Source of the DNA: Azospirillum brasilense
GTDB lineage: Bacteria; Pseudomonadota; Alphaproteobacteria; Azospirillales; Azospirillaceae
Assembly: GCF_008365405.1 (NCBI RefSeq)
Contig: NZ_QOKV01000009.1
Location: 1-64,000 of the forward strand
Reading direction: 5' to 3'
Length of the DNA: 64,000 nucleotides
The notes under the pieces are model-generated. The model saw only the letters and a list, made by a program, of their open reading frames with translations, ran no database searches and was not told the origin of the DNA. This document shows, piece after piece, positions 10,201 through 17,360 of the stretch (its first letter is position 1; the number at the start of each line of letters is the position of its first letter). The translations under genes were made by a program, and so were the position numbers.

Positions 10201-10429
10201 GCTGGAGCCCGCCAACAACCGCGTCCGCATGGCCGAGCATGTCGAGGCGGGCGAACTGGACAAGCGCCATGCCGACCCGGACGACCCGTTCCGCTGGCTG
10301 ATCGTCGCTTTCAGCATGCTGCGCCAGCGCGAAGCGCGACGGGTGACGGTCGATCCGCTGGGCCGGGTGCGCGACCCCGGCTTCCCGAAATGGGCGGTGT
10401 TGCCGCCTGACCTGGAGACGGCCTCATGA
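7205..10429 (+). CDS. cas9: CRISPR-associated endonuclease Cas9 (type II-C)
   Basis: 1074 residues, the compact size typical of II-C Cas9. RuvC-I is LDLGTNSLGW (catalytic D9). An arginine-rich bridge helix follows (RRIARQMRRRRDRTLVRRNR, residues about 57-76). RuvC-II is IVVELARP (E516). The HNH domain has VDIDHILPFSRG (H599) and NKVVCLTAANREKANRTP. RuvC-III is HRHHALDAAVIG (H748, D751). The C-terminal 250 residues should form the PAM-interacting domain. All nuclease residues are present, so double-strand cleavage guided by crRNA:tracrRNA is expected. The stop overlaps the cas1 start (ATGA), so cas9-cas1-cas2 is one operon. No csn2 or cas4 is present, which supports II-C. Confidence 0.97.
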   Translation: MQPYRLSLDLGTNSLGWCVLDLDHDGQPKGIRRMGVRIFTDGRNPQDKSSLAVARRIARQMRRRRDRTLVRRNRLMAALIRFGLMPGDRAARKALERLDPLDLRARGLTERLEPHEIGRALFHINQRRGFKAMRGAGDEEEAGKIRTAIGKLDIQMAEAGAPTLGAFFDWLRANGRSVRARMVGRGAKAEYPFYPARPMLEAEFDRLWAAQARHHPAMLTEDARATLRHRIFHQRPLKPPAVGKCSLFPDDPRAPRALPSAQRFRFHTELANLRIIAPDRSERPLTVGERDLILRAAKAKPTRKTITFKDIRKALKLGSDVEFSHESTRRPELATDETSALLSDKKRFGPRWARLTLAEQDELVERLLSETDEGALIDWLVARWELEPEAAARVADAPLPDFHLRIGRKALAVLLPVLERESRDGRPIRYDEAVPVAIPGTHHSDRRPGERLNTLPYYGAVLERHVAFGTGDPQHGEEKRLGRLANPTVHIGLNQVRLVVNGLIERYGRPHEIVVELARPLKQTQEARRRNEKEQAENQRKNDDRRALLRRVNAPVNGRNLMKLRLWEEQGSGINRRCPYTGETIGLELLLSEKVDIDHILPFSRGLDDSAANKVVCLTAANREKANRTPYERWHTDEARWSRILGCVEDLPPNKRWRFAENAMNRWDEEGGFLARQITDTQYLARLAREYLRHVCHPDRVRVSPGRLTALLRRRWGVDSILRDHNREGGDPPMDATHAKNRDDHRHHALDAAVIGCIDQGMVQKVAQAASRAEDRGIDRLMDDLEDPWDGFRDELAARVRGLTVSHKPEHGTGGRLHEDTAYGPTTEKEREKGFNLVYRKPLDGLTEKEIARIRDPDLCWAMQDRVAFHKAGPDRLDVKQAVAKAAEDLAATAPWTGIRRARLLAKEADPIWLNGPDGGPYKGLIAGDVHHIDIVALPDGRWSGRAATLFEAHRAALPDGRAAPYVPAEGERFVMRLHKGDLVTLKHDGRLRIMRVARLEPANNRVRMAEHVEAGELDKRHADPDDPFRWLIVAFSMLRQREARRVTVDPLGRVRDPGFPKWAVLPPDLETAS

Positions 10430-11376
10430 CCGGCCGCATCGTCGAGATCGCCGAGGACGGCCGGCACCTCTCGCTGTCGCGCGGCTTCCTGGTGGTGGAG
10501 TCGCGGGGCGCGGAGATCGGGCGGGTCCCGCTGGACGACATCGCCTCCGTGGTGGCGAACGCGCACGGGCTGACCTATTCCAACAACCTGCTTCTGGCCT
10601 TGTCCGAACGGGGCGTGCCGGTGGTGCTGTGCGGGCCGAACCATGTGCCGGCGGCCTTCCTTTGGCCGGTCGACGGCCACCATGTGCAGGCCCAACGCAT
10701 GCGCGCCCAGCTCGACGTGTCGGTCCCGCAGACGAAAAGGCTGTGGCAGATCCTGGTACGCGCCAAGATCCGCCAGCAGGGCGCGGTGCTGGAGGCGAGG
10801 GGCGCGCCCTCCGGCGCCTTCGAGGCTCTGGCCCGCAAGGTGCGCTCCGGCGATCCCGACAACATCGAGGCGCAGGCCGCACGCCGCTACTGGCCGCTGC
10901 TGCTCGGCGACGACTTCCGGCGCGACTCGGATGCGGGCGGGGTAAACGGGTTGCTGAACTACGGCTATGCGATCCTGCGTTCCACCGTGGCGCGCGGGGT
11001 GATGGGGGCGGGGCTGCATCCCACACTGGGGCTGTTCCACCGCAACCGAGGCAACCCGCTGTGCCTGGTGGATGACCTGATGGAGCCGTTCCGCCCCTTT
11101 GTTGACCTTGCCGTGCTGCGGCTGACCGAGGCCGGGCATGAAGCGGTGACTCCGGAGGCCAAGCGCTTCCTGGCTCTCGTGCCCTCGCTCGACCTGCCAA
11201 CGGCCGAGGGCACGACACCCCTGTCCACCGTGGTGATGCGGGCGGCGACATCACTGGCTCAGGCCTATGAGAGTGGGGAAGCCACACTCGATCTGCCGGC
11301 GGGTGAAGGGGGCAAGGCGTGGGCGCCGATGCCGCTGGAGTGGCCGGCGCCTCCGAAGGTGCCGCAACCGGCGTGA
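10426..11376 (+). CDS. cas1: CRISPR integrase Cas1 (type II)
   Basis: 316 residues. The N-terminal beta domain (MTGRIVEIAEDGRHLSLSRG, VPLDDIASVV) is followed by the alpha-helical integrase domain with NIEAQAARRYWPLL (first catalytic Glu), LHPTLGLFHRN (His) and LVDDLMEPFRPFVD (second acidic site). It forms the spacer-integration complex with Cas2. It begins inside the cas9 stop codon, so translation is probably coupled. Confidence 0.95.
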   Translation: MTGRIVEIAEDGRHLSLSRGFLVVESRGAEIGRVPLDDIASVVANAHGLTYSNNLLLALSERGVPVVLCGPNHVPAAFLWPVDGHHVQAQRMRAQLDVSVPQTKRLWQILVRAKIRQQGAVLEARGAPSGAFEALARKVRSGDPDNIEAQAARRYWPLLLGDDFRRDSDAGGVNGLLNYGYAILRSTVARGVMGAGLHPTLGLFHRNRGNPLCLVDDLMEPFRPFVDLAVLRLTEAGHEAVTPEAKRFLALVPSLDLPTAEGTTPLSTVVMRAATSLAQAYESGEATLDLPAGEGGKAWAPMPLEWPAPPKVPQPA

Positions 11377-11413
11377 CGGGGCAGGTTCACAGAGAGGCGA
11401 TCAGGCGGCGTCG

Positions 11414-11740
11414 ATGCTGAGCGGGTACCGGATCATGTGGATGATGGTTCTGTTCGACTTGCCGGTGCTGACTAAACGCGAGCGCAAGGCCGCCACGACC
11501 TTCCGCAAGTTCCTGCTCGACCAGGGTTTCGAGATGTCGCAGTTTTCCGTCTACCTGCGCCACTGCGTGGGCAAGGAGCAGGCGGAGGCGCTGACCCGGC
11601 GAATCGAGAAGGCCATTCCGCCCACCGGAAAGGTGCATATCGTCTTCATCACGGACAAGCAGTATGAAACCATCCTGTGCTTCGACGGCCGCGTACGTCA
11701 GCCATCCCGGAAGAATCCGGAGCAATATGTGCTGTTCTGA
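11414..11740 (+). CDS. cas2: CRISPR-associated Cas2
   Basis: 108 residues from the ATG at 11414 (an in-frame upstream extension overlaps cas1 and is not conserved). The ferredoxin-fold start is MWMMVLFDLPV with the conserved Asp15. SQFSVYLRHCVGKEQAEAL and the C-terminal NPEQYVLF strand complete the protein. It bridges Cas1 dimers during spacer capture. It lies 37 bp after cas1 and is the last cas gene before the array. Confidence 0.95.
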   Translation: MLSGYRIMWMMVLFDLPVLTKRERKAATTFRKFLLDQGFEMSQFSVYLRHCVGKEQAEALTRRIEKAIPPTGKVHIVFITDKQYETILCFDGRVRQPSRKNPEQYVLF

Positions 11741-11765
11741 CCCGCGCGAAGAGGGATTCCATATC

Positions 11766-11811
11766 GAAAAAGGGCGGGATAAGGCTGCCTTTTCAGTGCC
11801 TTATCCCGCCC
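11766..11811 (-). terminator. Terminator of the leftward CRISPR array transcript
   Basis: Perfect 14-bp arms 11772-11785 and 11798-11811 (GGGCGGGATAAGGC) enclose a 12-nt loop. On the minus strand they run straight into TTTTT (11771-11766). There is no T-run on the plus side, so it ends minus-strand RNA, namely the array precursor, 4 bp after the last repeat. It fills most of the cas2-array gap. Confidence 0.8.
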
Positions 11812-11814
11812 CCA

Positions 11815-12312
11815 AGTGTAGCCGATGGGAAACTGAGGTCCAGCCGCAACTAGCCCTGGTCGACCGCCAGCACGTCGACGAGTGTAGCCGATGGGAAACT
11901 GAGGTCCAGCCGCAACTCCAGCCGGTTGCGCGTCCCACCGCCGACGAGTGTAGCCGATGGGAAACTGAGGTCCAGCCGCAACCATCCCACTGAGGGGCCT
12001 CACGGGTCAGGAAGTGTAGCCGATGGGAAACTGAGGTCCAGCCGCAACAGCCGGGCTCTGGTGGTCGAATGCCGGTCAAGTGTAGCCGATGGGAAACTGA
12101 GGTCCAGCCGCAACGACGCGGGCGCGCAGCGGCGGGTTGTAGTTAGTGTAGCCGATGGGAAACTGAGGTCCAGCCGCAACTGGTGGTGAGCGCGCCAGGA
12201 GGACGCTGAAAGTGTAGCCGATGGGAAACTGAGGTCCAGCCGCAACCGCCGCGGCGTCCATGCCGATCGTGATCGTAGTGTAGCCGATGAGAAGCCGAGG
12301 TCCAGCTGCAAC
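11815..12312 (-). CRISPR. CRISPR array: 8 repeats of 36 bp, 7 spacers of 30 bp
   Basis: Repeats start at 11815, 11881, 11947, 12013, 12079, 12145, 12211 and 12277, an exact 66-bp period. On the plus strand each reads AGTGTAGCCGATGGG...GTCCAGCCGCAAC. The first seven are identical; the eighth (12277-12312) is degenerate (GAGAAGCC for GGGAAACT, and CTGCAAC at the end). In crRNA sense (minus) the repeat begins GTTGCGGCTGG and ends GGCTACACT, like II-C repeats. Leftward transcription is supported by the tracrRNA anti-repeat polarity and by the terminator at 11766-11811. The degenerate repeat is then at the 5' end of the transcript and the intact repeats lie next to cas2. Confidence 0.97.
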
Positions 12313-12579
12313 GACACCGAAGCTGGCTGCTTGGCACCGTCAACTTGTTGGTAGCCGGGCGGAGCGAAGCCTGATTTGGCCGGGAGGCTGATGGCGCTCC
12401 GGTGATCACGCCGCCAGCGGCGCGCCGGCGACCTCGGCCCGGACCTGAATCTCAAAGACCTCCGGTTGCGGTGCAATCCACCGCAGCCGGGTGTCTCATT
12501 GAACCGTGCCACGCCCCGATGAACGCCCAACACTCAACCCGCCCCGCCGAGCACGAAATTCCGGACACTTCCGTGGCGA
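12313..12579. other. Intergenic region upstream of the array; no gene recognised
   Basis: No supported gene here. Open frames crossing it are extensions of repeat-encoded peptides or antisense to the dehydrogenase. It should contain the promoter for the leftward array precursor. A TTGACG on the minus strand near 12340 could be a -35, but no good -10 follows. Confidence 0.4.
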
Positions 12580-14217
12580 TCACCGGGCCTCACCCTCGAT
12601 CCTGCCGGCAGGCTCACAAACGGAGGCGTCCTTCCCGTCGGGTCCCTGAAGATCGCCGTCGATACGGCGCCACAGGTTCAGCGGGTTGCCATCCTGAACC
12701 GCCTCGGGCAGCAGCGCCGCCGGAACATCCTGGTAACAGACGGGCCGCAGGAAGCGGCGGATCGCCAGGGTCCCCACCGAGGTGGTGCGGCTGTCGGAGG
12801 TCGCCGGAAAGGGGCCGCCGTGGACGATGGCATGGCACACCTCGACCCCCGTCGGCCAGCCGTTGAACAGCACCCGTCCAGCCTTCCGCTCCAGTGTCGG
12901 GAAGAGGTGGCGGGCCACGTCGGCGTCCGCGCCGTCGGCGTGCACGGTCGCGGTGAGTTGGCCCTCCAGACGCTCGGCCACCGCACGCATCGTCGCCACC
13001 TCGGGGCAGCGGATCACCAGCGAGGCGGAGCCGAACACCTCCTCCTGCAAGCCCGGGTCGGACAGGAAGGCCCTGGCGTCGGTGGCGAACAGCGCCGCCT
13101 GGCACTGGTTCGGCCCGGCGCAGGCCTGCCCGCGCGCGACCGTCCGCACGTCCGAACGCGCCATCAGCCGGCGCACGCCGTCGTCATAGGCGGCGTGGAT
13201 GCCCGGCGTCAGCATGGTGGCCGCCGCGCTCTCCCGCAGGGCTGCCGAGGCCGCCTCCAAAAAGCGGTCCAGGCCGGAGCCGTCCACCGCGAGGACGAGC
13301 CCCGGATTCGTGCAGAACTGACCGGCGCCCATGGTCAACGAAGCGGCAAACGCCTTGCCAAGCGTCTCCGCCCGCGTCTCCAACGCGGCGGGCAGCAGGA
13401 ATATCGGGTTGATGCTGCTCATCTCGGCATAGACGGGGATGGGCTCACGCCGCGCCGCCGCGACGTTCATCAGCGCAACGCCGCCCCGGCGGGAGCCGGT
13501 GAAGCCCACGGCCTTGATGCGCCGGTCGGCGACCAGCGCGGTTCCGACCGCATGACCGGAATCGAACAGCATGGAGAACACGCCGTCCGGCAGGCGGCAC
13601 TCGGCAACCGCAGCCTGAATGGCGCGCCCGACCAATTCCGATGTGCCGGGATGGGCGGGATGCGCCTTGACGACCACCGGGCAACCGGCGGCCAGCGCCG
13701 ACGCGGTGTCGCCGCCGGCCACGGAAAAGGCCAGCGGGAAATTGCTGGCACCGAACACCGCCACGGGGCCCAGCGCGATGTGGCGCTGACGCAGGTCGGG
13801 CCGCGGCAGGGGGCTGCGGTCAGGCTGTGCCCGGTCGATGTGGGCGTCGAGCCAACCGCCCTCCCGCACCACTTGGGCGAACAGGCGCAACTGGCCGACC
13901 GTCCGGCCGCGCTCGCCCTCGATACGGGGACGCGGCAGGCCGCTCTCGGCCACGGCCCGCTCGACCAGCGCGTCGCCCAGATCGAGGATGTGCCGGGCCA
14001 TGGTCTCAAGGAGGCGGGCGCGGGTTTCCAGCCCCGTTTCACGAAAGATGTCGAACGCCTCCCAGGCCAGAGCGCAGGCGCGCTCCACCTCATCCTCGCC
14101 GCCGCCGCCGAAGGCCGGCTCCATCTCGCGGCCGGTGGCGGGGTCGACGGCCCGGAAGGTGACGCCCTTGCCATACACGGCGGCGCCGCCGATCAGCATC
14201 TCGCCAGTCATCGTCAT
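12580..14217 (-). CDS. Alpha-ketoglutaric semialdehyde dehydrogenase (NADP+ aldehyde dehydrogenase family)
   Basis: 545 residues. An aldehyde dehydrogenase of the subgroup that oxidises 2,5-dioxopentanoate to 2-oxoglutarate at the end of sugar-acid or hydroxyproline catabolism. Visible: [20 protein letters not shown] and [19 protein letters not shown] (cofactor site), [22 protein letters not shown] (catalytic-side Glu), [11 protein letters not shown] (nucleophilic Cys) and [11 protein letters not shown]. Length fits the family. It is last in a leftward run behind tctA, separated by 93 bp with a hairpin. With the DapA-like lyase across the divergent promoter it suggests a route through a keto-deoxy sugar acid. 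The exact substrate is inferred. Confidence 0.85.
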   Translation of the reverse strand: MTMTGEMLIGGAAVYGKGVTFRAVDPATGREMEPAFGGGGEDEVERACALAWEAFDIFRETGLETRARLLETMARHILDLGDALVERAVAESGLPRPRIEGERGRTVGQLRLFAQVVREGGWLDAHIDRAQPDRSPLPRPDLRQRHIALGPVAVFGASNFPLAFSVAGGDTASALAAGCPVVVKAHPAHPGTSELVGRAIQAAVAECRLPDGVFSMLFDSGHAVGTALVADRRIKAVGFTGSRRGGVALMNVAAARREPIPVYAEMSSINPIFLLPAALETRAETLGKAFAASLTMGAGQFCTNPGLVLAVDGSGLDRFLEAASAALRESAAATMLTPGIHAAYDDGVRRLMARSDVRTVARGQACAGPNQCQAALFATDARAFLSDPGLQEEVFGSASLVIRCPEVATMRAVAERLEGQLTATVHADGADADVARHLFPTLERKAGRVLFNGWPTGVEVCHAIVHGGPFPATSDSRTTSVGTLAIRRFLRPVCYQDVPAALLPEAVQDGNPLNLWRRIDGDLQGPDGKDASVCEPAGRIEGEAR

Positions 14218-14250
14218 GGCACGTTCCTGTCAGGGGTTTCTTGAACTGCA

Positions 14251-14279
14251 GCGCGGAGGGCCCCCGAAGCCCTCCGCGC
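14251..14279. terminator. Hairpin between tctA and the semialdehyde dehydrogenase gene
   Basis: Perfect 11-bp arms 14251-14261 and 14269-14279 (GCGCGGAGGGC) with a 7-nt loop. There is no T-run on the minus strand, so it is better read as an mRNA-stabilising or attenuating structure within the operon. Confidence 0.45.
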
Positions 14280-14310
14280 GTGGTCACGATGAGGAGCGGC
14301 CGCCGGTGCG

Positions 14311-15813
14311 TCACGTCAGGACGGGGCGCGCCTTGGCTGCGTCCACGAGCTTCAGGACGCCGGTCAGCGCCCAGGAGCCCAGGGTCACCACCGCGAGGGC
14401 GATGGCGAGCGGACGGTCGAAGAACACGGACAACTCTCCGCCGCTCTTCAGCATGGACGTCATGAAGGTCTGCTCGATCACCGGCCCGAGGATCAGGCCG
14501 AGCACTGCCGGAGCCATGGGAATGTCGTTGGCTTCCATGAAATAGCCGAGCAAACCGACGATGGCGATGATTCCGACCGCGAACAGCGTGTTCTCGACCG
14601 AAAAGGCCCCGACGATGCAGAAGAGCAGGATGATCGGTGTCAGATAGGACCTCGGCACCTTCAGGATCAGGCCGAAGGTGCGGATGCACAGGATGCCCAG
14701 CGGAATCATCAGAAGGTTCGCAACGAAGAAGATCGCGAAGATCGAGTAGATCGCCGTCGGGTTGTTGAGGAAGATGGTCGGGCCGGGGTTGAGGCCCTTC
14801 AGGAACATGACGCTGATCACGATGGCGGTGATCGCGTCTCCGGGGATTCCGAACACGGTCGCCGGGATGTAGGCTCCCCCCAGGCTGGCGTTGTTCGCCG
14901 CGCCGGCGGAGATGAGGCGTTCGACCTTCTGGTCGAGGGCGTTCGGATCCTTGCCCTTTTGCGACCGGCGGGTGACCGCATAGGAGATCCATGCGGCGAT
15001 GTCCGCGCCGGCCCCCGGCAGAGCGCCGACGAGCGTTCCCAGCGTGCTTCCGCGCAGGACCTCGCGGCGGTGTCGCCACATCAGGCGGCCCATGCCGGCG
15101 CTGACCGAGCCGACCGCCAGCTGCGCCTGCCGTTCGCCGGTTGGCGGAAGCGTCACGGTGCGCAACAGCTCGGAGATCGCGAAGACGCCGATGAGCAGCG
15201 GAATCAGGCCGAGGCCGCCGAGCAGATTGGTGACGCCGAAGGTGAAGCGTGGAGTCCCGGAGACCGGATCCATGCCGATGGTCGACAGCCCCAGCCCGAA
15301 CAGCAGGGCCGCCACCCCCTTGAGAAGCGACGAGCCGCCGACGAAGGTCGCGCAGCTGAGGCCCAGGACCGCGAGCCAGAAATATTCCACGCTGCTGAAC
15401 TGAAGCGCCAACTCGGCCAGGTTCGGAGCCGCCAGGGTCAGAACCAGGGCGCTCAGCAGGCCCCCCAGGACCGAGGAGAACAGGCCGGCTCCGAGGGACA
15501 GCCCGGCCTTGCCTTCGCGCGTCAGGCTGTATGCGTCGTCGGTGTAGGCCGCCGACGCCGGCGTGCCCGGCATGCGCATGAGCGCACCCGGGATGTCGCC
15601 GGCAAAGATAGCCATGGCGGAGGACGTGATGATGGCCGCGATCGCCGGCACGGGTTCCATGAACATGACGACCGGCACCAGCAGGGCCGTGGCCATCAGC
15701 GCGGTAAGGCCGGGGATCGCCCCCAGCACCAGCCCGTAGATGGCCGAAGCGACGATCACCAGCAGCAGGTGGACGTCGAGCAGGACGCCGAGAACGTCCG
15801 TTAGGATCACCAT
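14311..15813 (-). CDS. tctA: Tripartite tricarboxylate transporter large membrane subunit TctA
   Basis: 500 residues, almost entirely hydrophobic helices, with the family signature GLVLGAIPGLTALMATALLVP near the N-terminus and GDIPGALMRMPGTPASAAYTDD, repeated in the second half as LPGAGADIAAWISY and FGIPGDAITAIV. It forms the sodium- or proton-driven channel of a TctABC carboxylate importer. The start is the ATG at 15813, which overlaps the tctB stop by 7 bp; the longer open frame upstream is antiparallel to conserved TctB sequence in another frame and is not conserved. Two TctC genes upstream give two alternative binding proteins. Confidence 0.93.
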   Translation of the reverse strand: MVILTDVLGVLLDVHLLLVIVASAIYGLVLGAIPGLTALMATALLVPVVMFMEPVPAIAAIITSSAMAIFAGDIPGALMRMPGTPASAAYTDDAYSLTREGKAGLSLGAGLFSSVLGGLLSALVLTLAAPNLAELALQFSSVEYFWLAVLGLSCATFVGGSSLLKGVAALLFGLGLSTIGMDPVSGTPRFTFGVTNLLGGLGLIPLLIGVFAISELLRTVTLPPTGERQAQLAVGSVSAGMGRLMWRHRREVLRGSTLGTLVGALPGAGADIAAWISYAVTRRSQKGKDPNALDQKVERLISAGAANNASLGGAYIPATVFGIPGDAITAIVISVMFLKGLNPGPTIFLNNPTAIYSIFAIFFVANLLMIPLGILCIRTFGLILKVPRSYLTPIILLFCIVGAFSVENTLFAVGIIAIVGLLGYFMEANDIPMAPAVLGLILGPVIEQTFMTSMLKSGGELSVFFDRPLAIALAVVTLGSWALTGVLKLVDAAKARPVLT

Positions 15814-16292
15814 AGCAGCCACCCCGAAATGTTCTGAAGCGGTCCCCACGGCAGGGGTACGTGGAGCACGGAGGCGAAGATCGCCGTCAGCACGACGGCG
15901 GTGACGGCTCCGGCCGGCACGCCGCGGCGCAGAGGCACACCGGATACGGCCAGCACGAGGACCATCACCAGGACGGCGGTGAGCAGGAAACCGGCCGCGT
16001 CGACGATCAGCACGTAGAGGGCGATCGCGGCGGGGATGGAGCAGAACCGCACCCATCCCTGCCGGGTCCGCGACCACTCCGGTCGGTGCCAGAGGGGTTC
16101 GGTGCGCAAGGTGCGGAGGCCGAGCAGCGCGATGACTCCTCCGACGAGGATCAGCCCCGAGCCGATGATCAGCGGGAAGAATCCGGGGCCAAACTTGAGA
16201 TGGCGCGGCGGCTTCAGGTCGGCCGCGTACTCGATCATCAGGATGCCGATCGCGATGAAGAACAGGCCGACGAGGACGTCTTGAACTTTCAT
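15807..16292 (-). CDS. tctB: Tripartite tricarboxylate transporter small membrane subunit TctB
   Basis: 161 residues with four predicted membrane segments (DVLVGLFFIAIGILMIEYAA, PGFFPLIIGSGLILVGGVIA, IPAAIALYVLIVDAAGFLLT and a C-terminal helix) and the TctB feature FGPGFFP. Partner of TctA in the membrane. It follows tctC by 55 bp and overlaps tctA. Confidence 0.9.
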   Translation of the reverse strand: MKVQDVLVGLFFIAIGILMIEYAADLKPPRHLKFGPGFFPLIIGSGLILVGGVIALLGLRTLRTEPLWHRPEWSRTRQGWVRFCSIPAAIALYVLIVDAAGFLLTAVLVMVLVLAVSGVPLRRGVPAGAVTAVVLTAIFASVLHVPLPWGPLQNISGWLLW

Positions 16293-16347
16293 GGCGGATA
16301 GCCTCCACCGTCAGAAGGAATGCATGGTTTGCCCGGCCCCCCGCCGA

Positions 16348-17310
16348 TCACTTGCCGTAACCGAGGGCGTCCATGACGCGGGCGGTGTCCTTCTCGTGGC
16401 GCAGCATCAGCTCCTCAAGCTGCTTGCCGTTCAGGTACTTGATCCCGAAATTCGCCTTCGCCATGGCGTCCTTGTAGGCCGTGCTCTGCGTCGCCTTGGC
16501 GACCGCGGCGTCCAGCTTCGCGACGACATCGGCCGGCATTCCGGCCGGACCGCCAAGGGCCCGCCACGTTCCGCCGTCGACGGCGGTGCCGATGGACTGC
16601 TTGGTGGTGGGCGCGTTGGGGAATCCGGGCACCGGCTCGGGGCTCAGAACGGCCAGGGGACGCACGCGGCCGGCCGACATCAGGGCGGACGCCTCGGGAA
16701 GGGAGGCGGTCTGGAAATCCACGCCGCCCGCCGCGAGTTCGATGAGGCCGGGTGCGGCGCCCTGGCCCGGCACCCATTTGATCGCGGCAACGTCGATCCC
16801 ATAGTCGAGCATCATGCCGGCCACCGGGATGTCCCACACGCTGCCGCAGCCGCCGCTGCAGTGGACCTTGAAAGAGCCCGGGGAGGCCTTGATCGCCTCC
16901 AGAGCCGTCTTCAGATCGTTGAAGCGGGACCCGGAACCGACCAGAAGGGAGGAGGAATCACCGTTGAAGTTGGCGATCGGCGTGAAGTCCTTGGCCGTGA
17001 AGTCGGCTTGTCCCGTCGCCTTGTAGCCCGCATACGGGAAGAGAAGCCCGACGGTGTAGCCGTCGGGCGTGGCGTTCTTGATCGCCGTCAGGCCGACCAC
17101 GCCGCCCCCCTGGCCCTGGTTGACGATGGTGATCGGCTGCCCAAGGATCTCCTTCAGTTCCCGTGCCAGGATGCGGGTCGTCGTATCGCCGCCGCCGCCG
17201 GCCGCCGCCGGAACGATGATGGTGACCGGGCGCTCGGGATATTCGGCCTGCGCCGTGCCGGCCAGCCCGGCGAAAGCCATCAGAACGGATGCAAGAACGC
17301 TGATACGCAT
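16348..17310 (-). CDS. tctC: TctC-type periplasmic solute-binding protein (copy 1)
   Basis: 320 residues. A Sec signal peptide ends near AGTAQA, followed by EYPERPVTIIVPAAAGGGGDTTTR (read in parts), the ligand-loop signature of the Bug/TctC family. It delivers a carboxylate to TctAB. It is about the usual length and shares ordered motifs with the second copy immediately upstream (TPDGYT, GGTWRALGGPAGMP, HEKDTARVM), so the two arose by tandem duplication and then diverged. Ligand unknown. An unusual CSGGCGSVWDIP stretch holds two cysteines also seen in copy 2 (CGGTCNASWDIP). Confidence 0.9.
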   Translation of the reverse strand: MRISVLASVLMAFAGLAGTAQAEYPERPVTIIVPAAAGGGGDTTTRILARELKEILGQPITIVNQGQGGGVVGLTAIKNATPDGYTVGLLFPYAGYKATGQADFTAKDFTPIANFNGDSSSLLVGSGSRFNDLKTALEAIKASPGSFKVHCSGGCGSVWDIPVAGMMLDYGIDVAAIKWVPGQGAAPGLIELAAGGVDFQTASLPEASALMSAGRVRPLAVLSPEPVPGFPNAPTTKQSIGTAVDGGTWRALGGPAGMPADVVAKLDAAVAKATQSTAYKDAMAKANFGIKYLNGKQLEELMLRHEKDTARVMDALGYGK

Positions 17311-17360
17311 GGATTTTCCTCCCATTGCCGTCCGACGCGCGCACGCCATCGGATCGATAT

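Noticed and set aside
6878..10270. A long open frame antisense to cas9 on the minus strand (over 1100 codons)
   Set aside because: It mirrors cas9 in GC-rich DNA, has no recognisable domain and low-complexity Arg/Ala/Gln-rich sequence; all conserved residues are on the cas9 strand.
11664..12533. Open frames running through the CRISPR array with repeated peptide units
   Set aside because: The repeated peptides are translations of the 36-bp repeats; spacing and identity fit a CRISPR array, not a repeat protein.
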